Positions 25,200-33,851 of a stretch of 64,000 bases of DNA are shown here, in pieces; positions within the stretch are counted from its first letter, which is position 1; the number at the start of each line of letters is the position of its first letter. The DNA is taken from contig NZ_VCBA01000007.1 in the NCBI RefSeq assembly GCF_007995245.1, forward strand, positions 124,001 through 188,000, in the 5' to 3' direction. The translations under genes and the position numbers were made by a program. The DNA comes from Tateyamaria sp. syn59. GTDB taxonomy: Bacteria > Pseudomonadota > Alphaproteobacteria > Rhodobacterales > Rhodobacteraceae. Under the pieces are notes generated by a model, which was given only the letters and a program-made list of their open reading frames with translations, was not told the origin of the DNA and ran no database searches.

Positions 25200-26531
25200 T
25201 TGGACGCCGACGACCCCAAGGCCGCACCCACGCCGCTGACCCACAAGCGGGTGCTCAAGATCGCGCTGCCCATCGTTCTGTCCAACGCCACCGTGCCGAT
25301 CCTAGGGGCCGTGGATGTGGGCGTCGTGGGCCAAATGGGTGAGGCCGCGCCCATCGGCGCCGTCGCCATGGGCGCCATCATCCTGACCACGATCTACTGG
25401 ATCTTCGGCTTCCTGCGCATGGGCACGGTCAGCCTTGTGGGCCAAGCGGCGGGGGCAGGGGATGACGATGAAGTCTCCGCCTGGCTCACCCGCGCGCTTC
25501 TGGTCGCCGCAGTGGGCGGCGCGGGCCTGATCCTGCTGCAAATCCCGATCTTCTGGGCGGCGTTCGAACTCTCTCCGGCGAGTGACGAGGTCGAAAGCCT
25601 GACCCGCGACTATCTCTTCATCCGCATCTGGACCGCGCCCGCCGCCATTGCTGTCTATGCCCTTACCGGCTGGCTGGTGGCCATGGAGCGCACGGGCGGG
25701 GTCTTCTGGGTGCAACTCGTGATGAACGGGATCAACATCATCCTGAACTTCGTGTTCGTGCTCGGCTTCGGCTGGGGCGTCGCAGGCGTCGCCATCGCCA
25801 CCGTGATCGCCGAGGTGATCGGCGCGGCCCTCGGCCTGTGGTTCTGCCGCGCGGCCTTTGTGCGCCCGGCATGGCGCGACTGGCCCCGCGTTCTGCGCCG
25901 CGCGCAACTGATCCGCATGGCGCTTTTGAACACCGACATCCTGCTGCGCTCGCTCATGCTGATGATCATCTTTTCCAGCTTCGTCTTCCTCGGCGCGCGC
26001 TTTGGCGACGTGACGCTGGCCGCGAACGAGGTGTTGATCCAGTTCATGTACATCACCGCCTACGCCATGGACGGCTTTGCCTTTGCGGCTGAGACGCTGA
26101 TCGCCCGCGCCTATGGCCGCCGCGACCCGGCCCGCGTGCGCCGCTCGGCGGTGATGACCAGCATGTGGGGTATGGCCGTGTGTTGTGTCACGGCGGGCGC
26201 GTTCCTGCTCGCTGGTCCGTGGCTGATCGACGTGATGGCCAAGGACGGGCAGGTGCAGGCGGAGGCGCGGGACTACCTGCTCTACATGGTCGCCGCCCCG
26301 CTCTTGGGCTGTGCGGCATGGATGCTCGACGGCATTTTCATTGGCGCAGGTCGCGGTCGGGACATGCGCAACATGATGGCGATTTCGTTTGTGCTGTATT
26401 GGCTCGCGGTGCTGACACTGTTGCCGGTGCTGGGCAATCACGGGCTCTGGGTCGCGATCCTCATTTCATTCGTCGCGCGCGGGGTGACACTGGGTGCGCG
26501 GTATCCGGCGTTGGAACGCGCGGCGGCCTGA
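25200..26531 (+). CDS. MATE family efflux transporter
   Basis: About 443 residues, twelve transmembrane segments, MatE fold (first repeat IALPIVLSNATVPILGAVDVGVVGQMG, and the equivalent in the second half, AANEVLIQFMYITAYAMDGFAFAAETLI). It is an ion-driven multidrug or metabolite exporter in the inner membrane. The start is uncertain: TTG 25200 gives a normal length and follows the thioesterase stop directly, but ATG codons inside the upstream gene in the same frame cannot be excluded. It may export a product linked to the thioesterases. Confidence 0.8.
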   Translation: MDADDPKAAPTPLTHKRVLKIALPIVLSNATVPILGAVDVGVVGQMGEAAPIGAVAMGAIILTTIYWIFGFLRMGTVSLVGQAAGAGDDDEVSAWLTRALLVAAVGGAGLILLQIPIFWAAFELSPASDEVESLTRDYLFIRIWTAPAAIAVYALTGWLVAMERTGGVFWVQLVMNGINIILNFVFVLGFGWGVAGVAIATVIAEVIGAALGLWFCRAAFVRPAWRDWPRVLRRAQLIRMALLNTDILLRSLMLMIIFSSFVFLGARFGDVTLAANEVLIQFMYITAYAMDGFAFAAETLIARAYGRRDPARVRRSAVMTSMWGMAVCCVTAGAFLLAGPWLIDVMAKDGQVQAEARDYLLYMVAAPLLGCAAWMLDGIFIGAGRGRDMRNMMAISFVLYWLAVLTLLPVLGNHGLWVAILISFVARGVTLGARYPALERAAA

Positions 26532-26535
26532 GGGA

Positions 26536-26552
26536 CTGGGGCGCTGCCCCAG
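26536..26552 (+). terminator. Terminator-like hairpin between MATE and pyrD genes
   Basis: CTGGGGC-GCT-like loop-GCCCCAG follows the MATE stop by a few bases and is followed by ACCCCGTCGTATTTCTGG. Similar sequence (stem, then CCCC..GTATTT..GTCAGAAGAA) appears at 32724-32770, so this is one copy of a recurrent 3' element between convergent genes. Confidence 0.5.
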
Positions 26553-26581
26553 ACCCCGTCGTATTTCTGGTCAGAAGAAGA

Positions 26582-27625
26582 CTAGAGCCAGTCTTTTGTT
26601 TCTGTGCCGATCGCTTCGGAGACCGACTGGAAGCCGTCCTGTTGCAGCTGAACGTCGAGGCCCTCGGCAATGCGTTTGGCAAGGCTGAGGCCGCCATAGA
26701 CGAGGCCTGTGTAAAGCTGCACGGCAGAAGCCCCCGCCCGAATTTTGGCATAGGCATCGCGCGCGTTCGAGATGCCGCCGACGCCGATGAGGGGGGTCTT
26801 GGTCAGTGTGTGCAGCTTCGCCAGCACGCGCGTGGATTTTTCAAAGAGCGGTGCACCGGAGAGCCCCCCTTTTTCATTTGCATGTGCACTGCGCAGACCG
26901 TCGCGGTCGAGCGTGGTGTTCGTGGCGATGATCGCCGCGACGCGCGCATCCTCTGCCACTTTGGCGATATCGGCGAGGTCCTGATCGGTGAGGTCCGGCG
27001 CGATCTTCAGGAAAACCGGGATGTCACCGCGCACCTGCATCACCCCGTCCAGCAACGCCGCAAGCGCCATAGGCCCCTGCAAATCGCGCAGCTTTTCGGT
27101 GTTGGGGCTGGAGACATTCACCGTAGCAAAGTCGATATGCGGCGCGCAGTGCTGCAGCACCTTTGCAAAGTCCTCGGCCCGGTTTGCACTGTCCTTGTTG
27201 GCGCCAAGGTTCAGGCCCACCGGCACACCCTTAGGGCGCTTCGACAACCGCGCCGCAATCGCCTCCATCCCGTCATTGTTGAAGCCAAAGCGGTTGATGG
27301 CAGCAGCATCTTCGGTCAGCCGAAAGAGCCGCGGTTTAGGGTTGCCGGGCTGGGGCAGGGGGGTGGCCGCGCCCACCTCAATCCAGCCAAAGCCCGCGCG
27401 GCTGAGCGGTGCGATGGCCGTCGCATTCTTGTCGAACCCAGCGGCAAGGCCAAGCGGGTTGGGCAGGTCCATGCCCGCAAGCGTCGTGCGCAAGCGCGGG
27501 CTGGTTACGGGGCCGGGCAGGGCGGCAAGCGGCGTGTGCAACGCCTTCAGCGCCAGCCCGTGTGCGGTTTCGGGGTCAAGCTTGCGCAGCGCCCGCGTTC
27601 CGATGCGTTCGATGGCCTGTTTCAT
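26582..27625 (-). CDS. pyrD: Dihydroorotate dehydrogenase (quinone), class 2
   Basis: 347 residues. FMN-dependent oxidation of dihydroorotate to orotate in pyrimidine synthesis, with ubiquinone as acceptor at the inner membrane. The N-terminal amphipathic segment (residues 1-40), the FMN/substrate core ([20 protein letters not shown]), and the catalytic Ser in [15 protein letters not shown] mark class 2. ATG 27625 overlaps the stop of the upstream DUF1330 gene (ATGA). It is the last gene of a three-gene operon. Confidence 0.93.
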   Translation of the reverse strand: MKQAIERIGTRALRKLDPETAHGLALKALHTPLAALPGPVTSPRLRTTLAGMDLPNPLGLAAGFDKNATAIAPLSRAGFGWIEVGAATPLPQPGNPKPRLFRLTEDAAAINRFGFNNDGMEAIAARLSKRPKGVPVGLNLGANKDSANRAEDFAKVLQHCAPHIDFATVNVSSPNTEKLRDLQGPMALAALLDGVMQVRGDIPVFLKIAPDLTDQDLADIAKVAEDARVAAIIATNTTLDRDGLRSAHANEKGGLSGAPLFEKSTRVLAKLHTLTKTPLIGVGGISNARDAYAKIRAGASAVQLYTGLVYGGLSLAKRIAEGLDVQLQQDGFQSVSEAIGTETKDWL

Positions 27626-28050
27626 CCGAAGGTCGCGCCCCCGTCTGCCGGGGCGCAGCGGATCAGGCGCGACGTTTTCACTGCTGCCTGCCGGTGCACC
27701 ACCGCGCGCTTGTAGTCCGGGTCGGTCACCATGGCGAGAAACGCGCCCGCATTCGGGTAGCGCGCGATGAACATGGCATCCCAAGCCTCCTCCGCCGGGC
27801 CGATCAGCGTCGTTTCAAACCCGCCGCGCCACGCGATGCTGCCGCCCACCTTCGCCAGAACCGGGCCGGACTGCTTGCCGTAAAGCGCATAGGCCTGCGC
27901 GCCCGTCAGCCCATCTCGCGCCAATTCGTGATCGCCGGGGTAATTCGCCAGATCGCGAAAGGCCACGAGGTTGAGCATCTCGATGGGCGTATCCCGCGGC
28001 AGGTTCTTGAACGCCTCGAACTGGTCGCGGGTCGGATCGACGTGGCTCAT
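27622..28050 (-). CDS. DUF1330-like protein
   Basis: 142 residues. A small ferredoxin-like alpha/beta barrel is suggested by the pattern [15 protein letters not shown], then [43 protein letters not shown], which matches DUF1330. Biochemical role not established. It is co-translated with the DUF952 gene upstream and pyrD downstream (4-bp overlaps on both sides). I placed the start at ATG 28050; an upstream frame extension lacks family similarity. Confidence 0.72.
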   Translation of the reverse strand: MSHVDPTRDQFEAFKNLPRDTPIEMLNLVAFRDLANYPGDHELARDGLTGAQAYALYGKQSGPVLAKVGGSIAWRGGFETTLIGPAEEAWDAMFIARYPNAGAFLAMVTDPDYKRAVVHRQAAVKTSRLIRCAPADGGATFG

Positions 28051-28394
28051 GCGTCGAACCCGGCGCCTGCGGGGAATTGATGCACGCCAGCCTCCAGCGG
28101 CAAGGGTTGCGCCCAGTGGACATCCGCCAGCCGTATTTCGCGGTAAAGATGCGGAAACTCGGCCCCGCCGCGCGACACCTCCCACTTCAGATCATCGCCC
28201 AAAGCGGCCGCTTCGACCGCGATTAGGAACAGGTCTTCCTCACCCGCAAAATGCTTGCCTGCCGTCTCCGCCGCCTGGCTGGCGGTCGAAAAGTGGACAA
28301 ACCCGTCCTGCACATCAATCGGCGCGCCCGGCGTCGTGCCGTTTTCGCGCAAGGCCGCCCATTCCGGGGCACGGAAAATCTTGTAAATCAGCAT
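28047..28394 (-). CDS. DUF952 family protein
   Basis: 115 residues, with the DUF952 pattern: MLIYKIFRAPEWAALRENG, GFVHFSTASQAAETAGKHF, and LKWEVSRGGAEFPHLYREI ending in VHWAQPLPLEAGVHQFP. The conserved HFS and HLY segments suggest a binding cleft, possibly ADP-ribose-related, but function is not known. It is first in the operon DUF952-DUF1330-pyrD. Confidence 0.85.
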   Translation of the reverse strand: MLIYKIFRAPEWAALRENGTTPGAPIDVQDGFVHFSTASQAAETAGKHFAGEEDLFLIAVEAAALGDDLKWEVSRGGAEFPHLYREIRLADVHWAQPLPLEAGVHQFPAGAGFDA

Positions 28395-28507
28395 GGGCGC
28401 GTGATGCCGATTGCCCCGGCTTTGGTCAAGTGCTGGTCAAATGCGCGCTGTCACCGAATTGTAGCACGGCTTCCCTAAGGAACCGCTTTGACTCGTGGCT
28501 CGGATTG

Positions 28508-28525
28508 CTGTCACGTAACCGTCAT
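28508..28525 (+). promoter_or_regulatory. Pho box upstream of the 5'-nucleotidase gene
   Basis: CTGTCAC-GTAA-CCGTCAT: two 7-bp direct repeats 11 bp apart, matching the PhoB site (CTGTCAT repeated) at 12 of 14 positions. It lies 22 bp before the start codon of the nucleotidase, so it probably overlaps the promoter -35 region. A weaker second pair (CTGTCAC-CGAA-TTGTAGC) is at 28448-28465. Confidence 0.65.
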
Positions 28526-28546
28526 ATTCAACAAGGGAGACACCGC

Positions 28547-30106
28547 ATGACCCGACTATTGATGGGCACGGCCGCCCTGGCGCTCAGCGCCGGCATGGCA
28601 TCCGCCGACTACACGCTGCACATCCTGCACACCAACGACATGCACAGCCGCATTGAATCGATCAACCGCTTCGATTCGACCTGCAACGCCGAGGGCGAGG
28701 CCGAAGGCGAATGCTTTGGCGGCGTGGCGCGGGTCAAATCCGCCATCGACGCCAAGAAGGCTGCACTCGACAACCAGAACGTGATCGTGCTGGACGCGGG
28801 TGACCCGTTCCAGGGCTCGCTGTTCTACACCACCTACAAGGGTGCGGCCGAGGCCGAGTTCATGGAAAAGATCGGCTATGACGCCATGGCCGTCGGCAAC
28901 CACGAGTTCGACGATGGCCCGCCCAAGCTGGCCGAGTTCATTGACGCAGTGAGCTTCCCCGTCATCTCAGGCAACCTCGATCTGTCTGCCGAAGAGACGC
29001 TGAACGGCAAGGTCGAAAACCACGTTGTGCTGGAAGTGGGCGGCAAGAAGATCGGTATCGTCTCTGCGCTCGCTGTTGACACGGTCGAAACTTCTTCGCC
29101 CGGTCCCAACGTCGTCTTCCAGGACGAGATTGAGGCGCTGCAGGCTGACGTCGCCACGCTGCAGGGCGAAGGGGTCGATATCATCATTGCGCTTAACCAC
29201 GTGGGTCTGAACAAGGACCTCGCCATTGCCGAAGCGGTCGATGGCATCGACGTGGTGATCGGCGGGCACAGCCACACGCTGATGTCCAACGACGACGCCG
29301 AAACGCCAGCCTATCCGACCATGGTGGGCGACGCGGCGGTGGCGCAGGCCTATGCCTACACCAAGTATCTCGGCCACCTGACGGTGACCTTCGATGACGC
29401 GGGCAACGTGACAGCGGCCTCGGGCGATCCGATGCTGCTGGATGCGTCGGTCGAACCCGATGCCGACTTCATCGCCCGCATCGCGGAAATGGGCGCGCCC
29501 ATCGAAGAGATGAAAAACCGCGTCGTCGCTGAAGCGGCGGAAGCCATCGAAGGCGACCGGTCGGTCTGCCGGGCGCAAGAATGCCCCATGGGCTCGCTCA
29601 TCGCTGACGCGATGCTCGCGCGCGTGGCCGACCAGGGGATCGAGATCGCCATCCAGAACGGCGGCGGCATCCGTGCCTCCATCGACGCGGGCGAGATCAC
29701 CATGGGCGAAGTGCTGACCGTGCTGCCGTTCCAGAACACGCTGTCCACCTTCCAGGTACCGGGCTCGGCCATCGTGGCTGCGCTTGAGAATGGTGTGGGC
29801 CAGATCGAGGATGGCGCAGGCCGCTTCCCGCAAGTGGCGGGCATGTCCTATGCCTTCGATGCCGCAAAACCCGCAGGTGAGCGTGTCAGCGACGTCATGG
29901 TGGGCGGCGCGCCCATCGAGATGGACAAGCTCTATGGCGTTGTCAGCAACAACTATGTGCGCAACGGCGGCGATGGGTATTCGATGTTCGTGGATGCGGA
30001 AAACGCCTACGACTTCGGTCCCGACTTGGCCGATGTGACGGCGGAGTATCTGGCCGAGCAGGGGCCGTTCACACCCTATACCGACGGTCGGATCACCGCG
30101 AAGTAA
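28547..30106 (+). CDS. Secreted 5'-nucleotidase / metallophosphatase (UshA-like)
   Basis: 519 residues with a Sec signal peptide ending near GMASA (residue 20). The N-terminal calcineurin-like domain carries the dimetal motifs TLHILHTNDMHSR, VLDAGDPFQGS, AVGNHEFDDGP and GGHSH. The C-terminal 5'-nucleotidase domain contains NGGGIRASIDAGEITMGEVLTVLPFQNTL, and NGGDGYSMF for nucleobase stacking. It should dephosphorylate nucleotides in the periplasm, supplying phosphate and nucleosides. The Pho box upstream supports induction in phosphate starvation. ATG 28547 has AAGGGAG upstream. A strong terminator follows at 30148-30176. Confidence 0.9.
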   Translation: MTRLLMGTAALALSAGMASADYTLHILHTNDMHSRIESINRFDSTCNAEGEAEGECFGGVARVKSAIDAKKAALDNQNVIVLDAGDPFQGSLFYTTYKGAAEAEFMEKIGYDAMAVGNHEFDDGPPKLAEFIDAVSFPVISGNLDLSAEETLNGKVENHVVLEVGGKKIGIVSALAVDTVETSSPGPNVVFQDEIEALQADVATLQGEGVDIIIALNHVGLNKDLAIAEAVDGIDVVIGGHSHTLMSNDDAETPAYPTMVGDAAVAQAYAYTKYLGHLTVTFDDAGNVTAASGDPMLLDASVEPDADFIARIAEMGAPIEEMKNRVVAEAAEAIEGDRSVCRAQECPMGSLIADAMLARVADQGIEIAIQNGGGIRASIDAGEITMGEVLTVLPFQNTLSTFQVPGSAIVAALENGVGQIEDGAGRFPQVAGMSYAFDAAKPAGERVSDVMVGGAPIEMDKLYGVVSNNYVRNGGDGYSMFVDAENAYDFGPDLADVTAEYLAEQGPFTPYTDGRITAK

Positions 30107-30115
30107 GGGCCGGTC

Positions 30116-30139
30116 GGCGCAGGATACCTGCGCCTTACG
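30116..30139. repeat. Intergenic palindrome ending in TTACG (family copy 4)
   Basis: GGCGCAGG-ATA-CCTGCGCC followed by TTACG, 10 bp after the nucleotidase stop codon. It lies before a separate, stronger terminator. Confidence 0.55.
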
Positions 30140-30147
30140 ATTTCAGG

Positions 30148-30176
30148 AAAAGGCGGGGGCCGGTCCCCGCCTTTTT
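30148..30176. terminator. Strong Rho-independent terminator
   Basis: AAAAGGCGGGG-GCCGGT-CCCCGCC followed by TTTTT. The A-run on the other side would let it work in both directions, though the next gene also runs to the right. Confidence 0.85.
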
Positions 30177-30193
30177 CTTTGTCACTCCGGCAA

Positions 30194-30217
30194 GGCGGAA
30201 GTGTCTTCCGACTTACG
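30194..30217. repeat. Intergenic palindrome ending in TTACG (family copy 5)
   Basis: GGCGGAAG-TGT-CTTCCGAC followed by TTACG, with one G-T pair. It lies about 30 bp before the SRAP gene start and might affect its leader. Confidence 0.5.
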
Positions 30218-30247
30218 GTTCGGCACACACTGCGCTACCGTATGGAG

Positions 30248-30919
30248 ATGTGTGGACGATTTGCCGTAACCCTGCCGCCCGATGCCATGGCGCAACTCTT
30301 CAATGCCGTACCAGCAAATGACTTGCCCGACGTACCAAACTACAACGTCTGCCCGACCAATGCGGTCCACACGGTCACGCATCAGGACGGCCAACGGTGG
30401 CTTGCGCCCATGCGCTGGGGGTTTATCCCGCACTGGTACAAAAAGCCGAACGACGGTCCGCTGCTGATCAACGCGCGGGCCGAGACGATTGCCGACAAAC
30501 CCGCCTTTCGCATGGCCTGTCGCGAACGGCGGGCAGTGATCGTGGCAACGGGTTTCTATGAATGGACGCGAGACGGCGATACGCGACTGCCCTGGTACAT
30601 CACCCGCAGCGATGGCGCCCCGCTGGCCTTTGCAGCTGTCTGGCAGGACTGGCATATCCCCGCTGCGCCAGAGACGCGGCAACGCACTGCGGCCATCGTC
30701 ACAACGGCAGCCAACAAGCCCATGTCCGCCATCCACCACCGCATGCCGGTCATCCTCGAACCGGACGACATCGGGCTCTGGCTGGGAGAAAAAGGCAAAG
30801 GGGCCGCCACGCTGATGCGGGCCGCCCCTGAGGATGCCTTGCAGTGGCATCGCGTGCCTGTGGCGGTCAACTCAAACCGGGCATCCGGCCCGGACCTGAT
30901 CGAACCGATTGACGATTAG
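30248..30919 (+). CDS. SOS response-associated peptidase (SRAP/YedK/HMCES family)
   Basis: 223 residues beginning MCGRF. In this family Met is removed so that Cys2 forms a thiazolidine crosslink to abasic sites in single-stranded DNA, protecting it. Other hallmarks are present: PMRWGFIPHW, INARAETI, RRAVIVATGFYEW (with the conserved Glu) and IHHRMPVIL with the catalytic His. I use ATG 30248 because Cys must be second; an ATG two codons earlier would bury it. The stop overlaps that of the convergent cupredoxin-like gene. Confidence 0.9.
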   Translation: MCGRFAVTLPPDAMAQLFNAVPANDLPDVPNYNVCPTNAVHTVTHQDGQRWLAPMRWGFIPHWYKKPNDGPLLINARAETIADKPAFRMACRERRAVIVATGFYEWTRDGDTRLPWYITRSDGAPLAFAAVWQDWHIPAAPETRQRTAAIVTTAANKPMSAIHHRMPVILEPDDIGLWLGEKGKGAATLMRAAPEDALQWHRVPVAVNSNRASGPDLIEPIDD

Positions 30920-31266
30920 TCGAGCGGCGCCTCGCCAAAGCTCATCTTACCCTCGACGAGGAACGAGCCGTCCTCTTCCGACACCGCGTCCGCGTCGTAA
31001 AAGGTGGTCTGCGTGCCCTTTTCGACAACCATCGAATAGGTGGAATTGGGGCCGATCGGACCGACAGCCCATTTGCCATTCTTGGCAACGATGTTGTGAT
31101 CGGTTTCGGTCAGGTTGACGAAGTTCACGGTGTCGCCGTCATCAATGTAAAGGATGGACGGGAAATAGGCATCCGGCAGGATCAGGATCTCGTGTTCGGC
31201 TGCGGACACGGCGGTCGCCGTGGTCAGCGTGGCCAGGACGGCCCCAATTTGCATCATGCGCTGCAT
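30916..31266 (-). CDS. Cupredoxin-fold periplasmic protein without copper ligands
   Basis: 116 residues with a signal peptide (cleavage after AVSA near residue 22). The mature sequence EHEILILPDAYFPSILYIDDGDTVNFVNLTETDHNIVAKN fits the first half of a plastocyanin-like beta sandwich. No cysteine is present at all, and the usual C-terminal Cys-x-His-x-Met loop is replaced by EEDGSFLVEGKMSFG. So a type 1 copper site is absent and electron transfer is unlikely. It may be a structural or binding variant. AAAGGAG precedes ATG 31266. Confidence 0.6.
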   Translation of the reverse strand: MQRMMQIGAVLATLTTATAVSAAEHEILILPDAYFPSILYIDDGDTVNFVNLTETDHNIVAKNGKWAVGPIGPNSTYSMVVEKGTQTTFYDADAVSEEDGSFLVEGKMSFGEAPLD

Positions 31267-31491
31267 GCCAGCACTCCTTTTGCTTCGGCCCCACCCGGAA
31301 GACAGAATCGTATATGCTGTTCATGGACGCCGATTGCGGCTGAATTGAGGCAGCGGCAGGGCCGGGCGGCGGCGAACGACATGGATGCCCCCGACCCGCA
31401 GCGGCGATGACGCATGGTCTTGCGGTGCCGTGCGCATTACATAAGGGTCAAATCAGGCGCCAGTGCGGCGCATCGGCCAAGGGAGACGCAT

Positions 31492-32715
31492 ATGAACATC
31501 GAGACGAAGATCCTCAAAGCCAAGGATGCCCCCGACCTCGGGTCGTTCGACTGGGCCGACCCCCTGCGCCTGTCTGACCAGCTGTCCGAAGACGAACGCA
31601 TGATCCAGGCTTCCGCCCATGCCTATGCCCAGGAAAAACTGGCGCCGCGCGTGGTCTCCGCCTTCGCGGACGAGGCGACGGACCCCGATATCTTCCGCGA
31701 GATGGGGGATATGGGCCTGCTCGGTGTGACTCTGCCCGAAGAATACGGCGGCTTGGGTGGCTCCTACGTCTCCTACGGCCTCGTCGCGCGCGAGGTTGAG
31801 CGGATCGACAGCGGCTACCGGTCGATGATGTCCGTGCAATCGTCGCTCGTCATCTACCCGATCTACGCCTATGGCTCGGAAGAACAGCGCCAGAAATACC
31901 TGCCCAAGCTCGCCTCGGGCGAATGGATCGGCTGTTTCGGCCTGACCGAGCCCGACGCAGGCTCCGACCCTGCGGGCATGAAGACCTCGGCGAAGAAAAC
32001 CGACAGCGGCTACGTCCTGAACGGATCGAAGATGTGGATTTCCAACGCCCCCATCGCGGACGTCTTCGTGGTCTGGGCCAAGTCCGAAGCGCATGGTGGC
32101 AAAATCCGCGGCTTCGTATTGGAGAAGGGGATGGCGGGTCTGTCCGCCCCGAAGATCGAGAACAAGCTTTCTCTTCGCGCCTCCATCACGGGCGAGATCG
32201 TGATGGACGGCGTCGAGGTGGGCGAAGACGCGCTTCTGCCCGACGTGCAGGGTCTGAAGGGTCCGTTCGGCTGCCTCAACCGCGCCCGCTACGGCATCTC
32301 CTGGGGCGCCATGGGTGCCGCCGAGTTCTGCTGGCACGCCGCCCGCCAATACGGGCTCGACCGCAAGCAGTTCGGCAAGCCCTTGGCCCAAACCCAGCTC
32401 TTCCAGAAAAAACTGGCCGACATGCAGACGGAAATCACGCTGGGTCTGCAAGCATCCCTTCAGGTCGGCCGCTTGATGGACGCCGCCCAGGCCGCGCCTG
32501 AGATGATCTCCATCGTAAAGCGCAACAATTGCGGCAAGGCGCTCGACATCGCCCGAGCTGCCCGCGACATGCACGGTGGCAACGGCATTTCAGGCGAATT
32601 CCAGGTGATGCGCCATATGGTGAACCTGGAGACGGTGAATACCTATGAAGGCACCCATGACGTGCACGCCCTGATCCTGGGTCGTGCACAGACCGGACTG
32701 CAGGCGTTTTTCTGA
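31492..32715 (+). CDS. gcdH: Glutaryl-CoA dehydrogenase
   Basis: 407 residues. Acyl-CoA dehydrogenase subgroup that oxidises and decarboxylates glutaryl-CoA to crotonyl-CoA in lysine and tryptophan breakdown. GcdH signatures are [63 protein letters not shown] with the substrate-binding Arg, and [19 protein letters not shown] with the catalytic Glu. Start at ATG 31492 (AAGGGAG). Monocistronic, with an upstream 225-bp gap in which I see no clear sites and a hairpin downstream. Confidence 0.92.
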   Translation: MNIETKILKAKDAPDLGSFDWADPLRLSDQLSEDERMIQASAHAYAQEKLAPRVVSAFADEATDPDIFREMGDMGLLGVTLPEEYGGLGGSYVSYGLVAREVERIDSGYRSMMSVQSSLVIYPIYAYGSEEQRQKYLPKLASGEWIGCFGLTEPDAGSDPAGMKTSAKKTDSGYVLNGSKMWISNAPIADVFVVWAKSEAHGGKIRGFVLEKGMAGLSAPKIENKLSLRASITGEIVMDGVEVGEDALLPDVQGLKGPFGCLNRARYGISWGAMGAAEFCWHAARQYGLDRKQFGKPLAQTQLFQKKLADMQTEITLGLQASLQVGRLMDAAQAAPEMISIVKRNNCGKALDIARAARDMHGGNGISGEFQVMRHMVNLETVNTYEGTHDVHALILGRAQTGLQAFF

Positions 32716-32723
32716 AGCCAGGA

Positions 32724-32744
32724 CCGGGGGCTGTCTGCCCCCGG
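32724..32744 (+). terminator. Hairpin after glutaryl-CoA dehydrogenase
   Basis: CCGGGGGC-TGTCT-GCCCCCGG, 8 bp after the stop codon, followed by ACCCCCGATCGTATTTTCAG, which runs into the end of the convergent SnoaL-like gene. Same general layout as the element at 26536. Confidence 0.6.
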
Positions 32745-32760
32745 ACCCCCGATCGTATTT

Positions 32761-33747
32761 TCAGTCAGAAGAAACGGCTTGGGCGTTTGACTTCGCGATA
32801 AGGTCCACGCCCATCTGGTGAAACAGGTCCATGTAGTCGAGCATGACCCAGTTTTCGGCAATCTGCCCGTTTGCGCATCGGTAGAAATCCATCACCCGCA
32901 GCGTGAGGTCTTTGCCCGTAGGTTCCACACCCAGGTAAGGCCCTTGATGCGTCATCGTCATCGACGGCCAGCCCGAGATGGCGGCGTAGTTGCCTTGTCC
33001 AATCCTAGCATAGTGATTGCCCCCCTTGCGGTCGGGAAACGCGGCGAGGAAGGGCGCACGGTGATCTTTCACAAACCCCGCCCAGCGGTGGTTCGACCCG
33101 ATGCCGCCGGGCCCGTACCACAGCATGTCATCGGCCCAGTATCCGCCCTCTCCGGTCTGACCCTTGGAGGTGCCGGTTTCGGGATCGTAGATATGCAGAT
33201 CGCCCAACATCGCTTCAATCAGGTCGAGGCTGGCCGTACCGTCGCCCGCAGGCAGGATCCCGTCATGGGTCGCAGGCCCGGGAAACAGCATTTCGGTGCC
33301 GAGCAATCCGCCAAACGGATCGCGCCCCGCCTGCCGCATCAGGTCCGGTAGGTCGAGGATGATCCGCGCCTCGATGATCTGGCCATTCTCGACCCGGTAA
33401 AACTCGCCCGACCGCAGAAAGGCGAGGCGATTCGACGGCGCAATGTTCCACAAAGGCGCAGCAAACGTGCCCGCATAGTGCGTGAATGCGGCAATCCACT
33501 GACCGCCGACCTCGCGCCTGTTGGCCCCCGCGATGAAAATTTCATCGCGCCGCCGGGCATGCGGCAGCGCAGCACGCAAAGGGGCGTATACTTCGGCCCA
33601 GGCATCGCCCGGCACATTCGCGGGATGCGAGAAATAAAAGGCGCAATCGGCCGAAAAACAGGTCTCGAAGGCCTGCCGCGCTGCAGCATCATCATCTGCC
33701 CAAAGCGCGTGCAATGTCGCGCGCAAAGCAGGAATATCGGAGGTCAT
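32761..33747 (-). CDS. Tandem NTF2/SnoaL-like protein (paralogue 1)
   Basis: 328 residues made of two NTF2/SnoaL-like domains (about 10-150 and 180-320). The second contains the pattern DMLWYGPGGIGSN, FPDRKGG, GWPSMTMTHQGPYLGVEPTGKDLTLRVMDFYR, ENWVMLDYMDLFHQMGVDLI shared with three other genes in this cluster. SnoaL-type folds act as small-molecule cyclases, isomerases or binding proteins. Here the substrate is unknown. It is divergent from the ABC transporter operon and shares the 20-bp palindrome in between, suggesting common regulation. I put the start at ATG 33747; a longer frame would overlap the operator. Confidence 0.7.
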   Translation of the reverse strand: MTSDIPALRATLHALWADDDAAARQAFETCFSADCAFYFSHPANVPGDAWAEVYAPLRAALPHARRRDEIFIAGANRREVGGQWIAAFTHYAGTFAAPLWNIAPSNRLAFLRSGEFYRVENGQIIEARIILDLPDLMRQAGRDPFGGLLGTEMLFPGPATHDGILPAGDGTASLDLIEAMLGDLHIYDPETGTSKGQTGEGGYWADDMLWYGPGGIGSNHRWAGFVKDHRAPFLAAFPDRKGGNHYARIGQGNYAAISGWPSMTMTHQGPYLGVEPTGKDLTLRVMDFYRCANGQIAENWVMLDYMDLFHQMGVDLIAKSNAQAVSSD

Positions 33748-33766
33748 GGTGGCTGTCCAAAGATGG

Positions 33767-33786
33767 TTTTGCACACGTGTGCAAAA
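33767..33786. promoter_or_regulatory. LacI-type operator between SnoaL-like gene and ABC transporter
   Basis: TTTTGCACACGTGTGCAAAA is a perfect 20-bp palindrome with a central CG, typical of LacI-family operators. It lies 20 bp upstream of the divergent SnoaL-like start and 66 bp before the ATPase start. The LacI-family gene at 44794-45813 in the same cluster is the obvious candidate ligand. Confidence 0.7.
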
Positions 33787-33851
33787 AACAGTTGCCAAGT
33801 CAAAGCCCGGATGTCTAGCCTTATTCATCAACCTATGGGTCGGGGGTCCAC

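Noticed and set aside
25302-26441. 379-codon minus-strand frame opposite the MATE gene
   Set aside because: Low-complexity basic/acidic sequence; the plus strand has twelve proper membrane helices.
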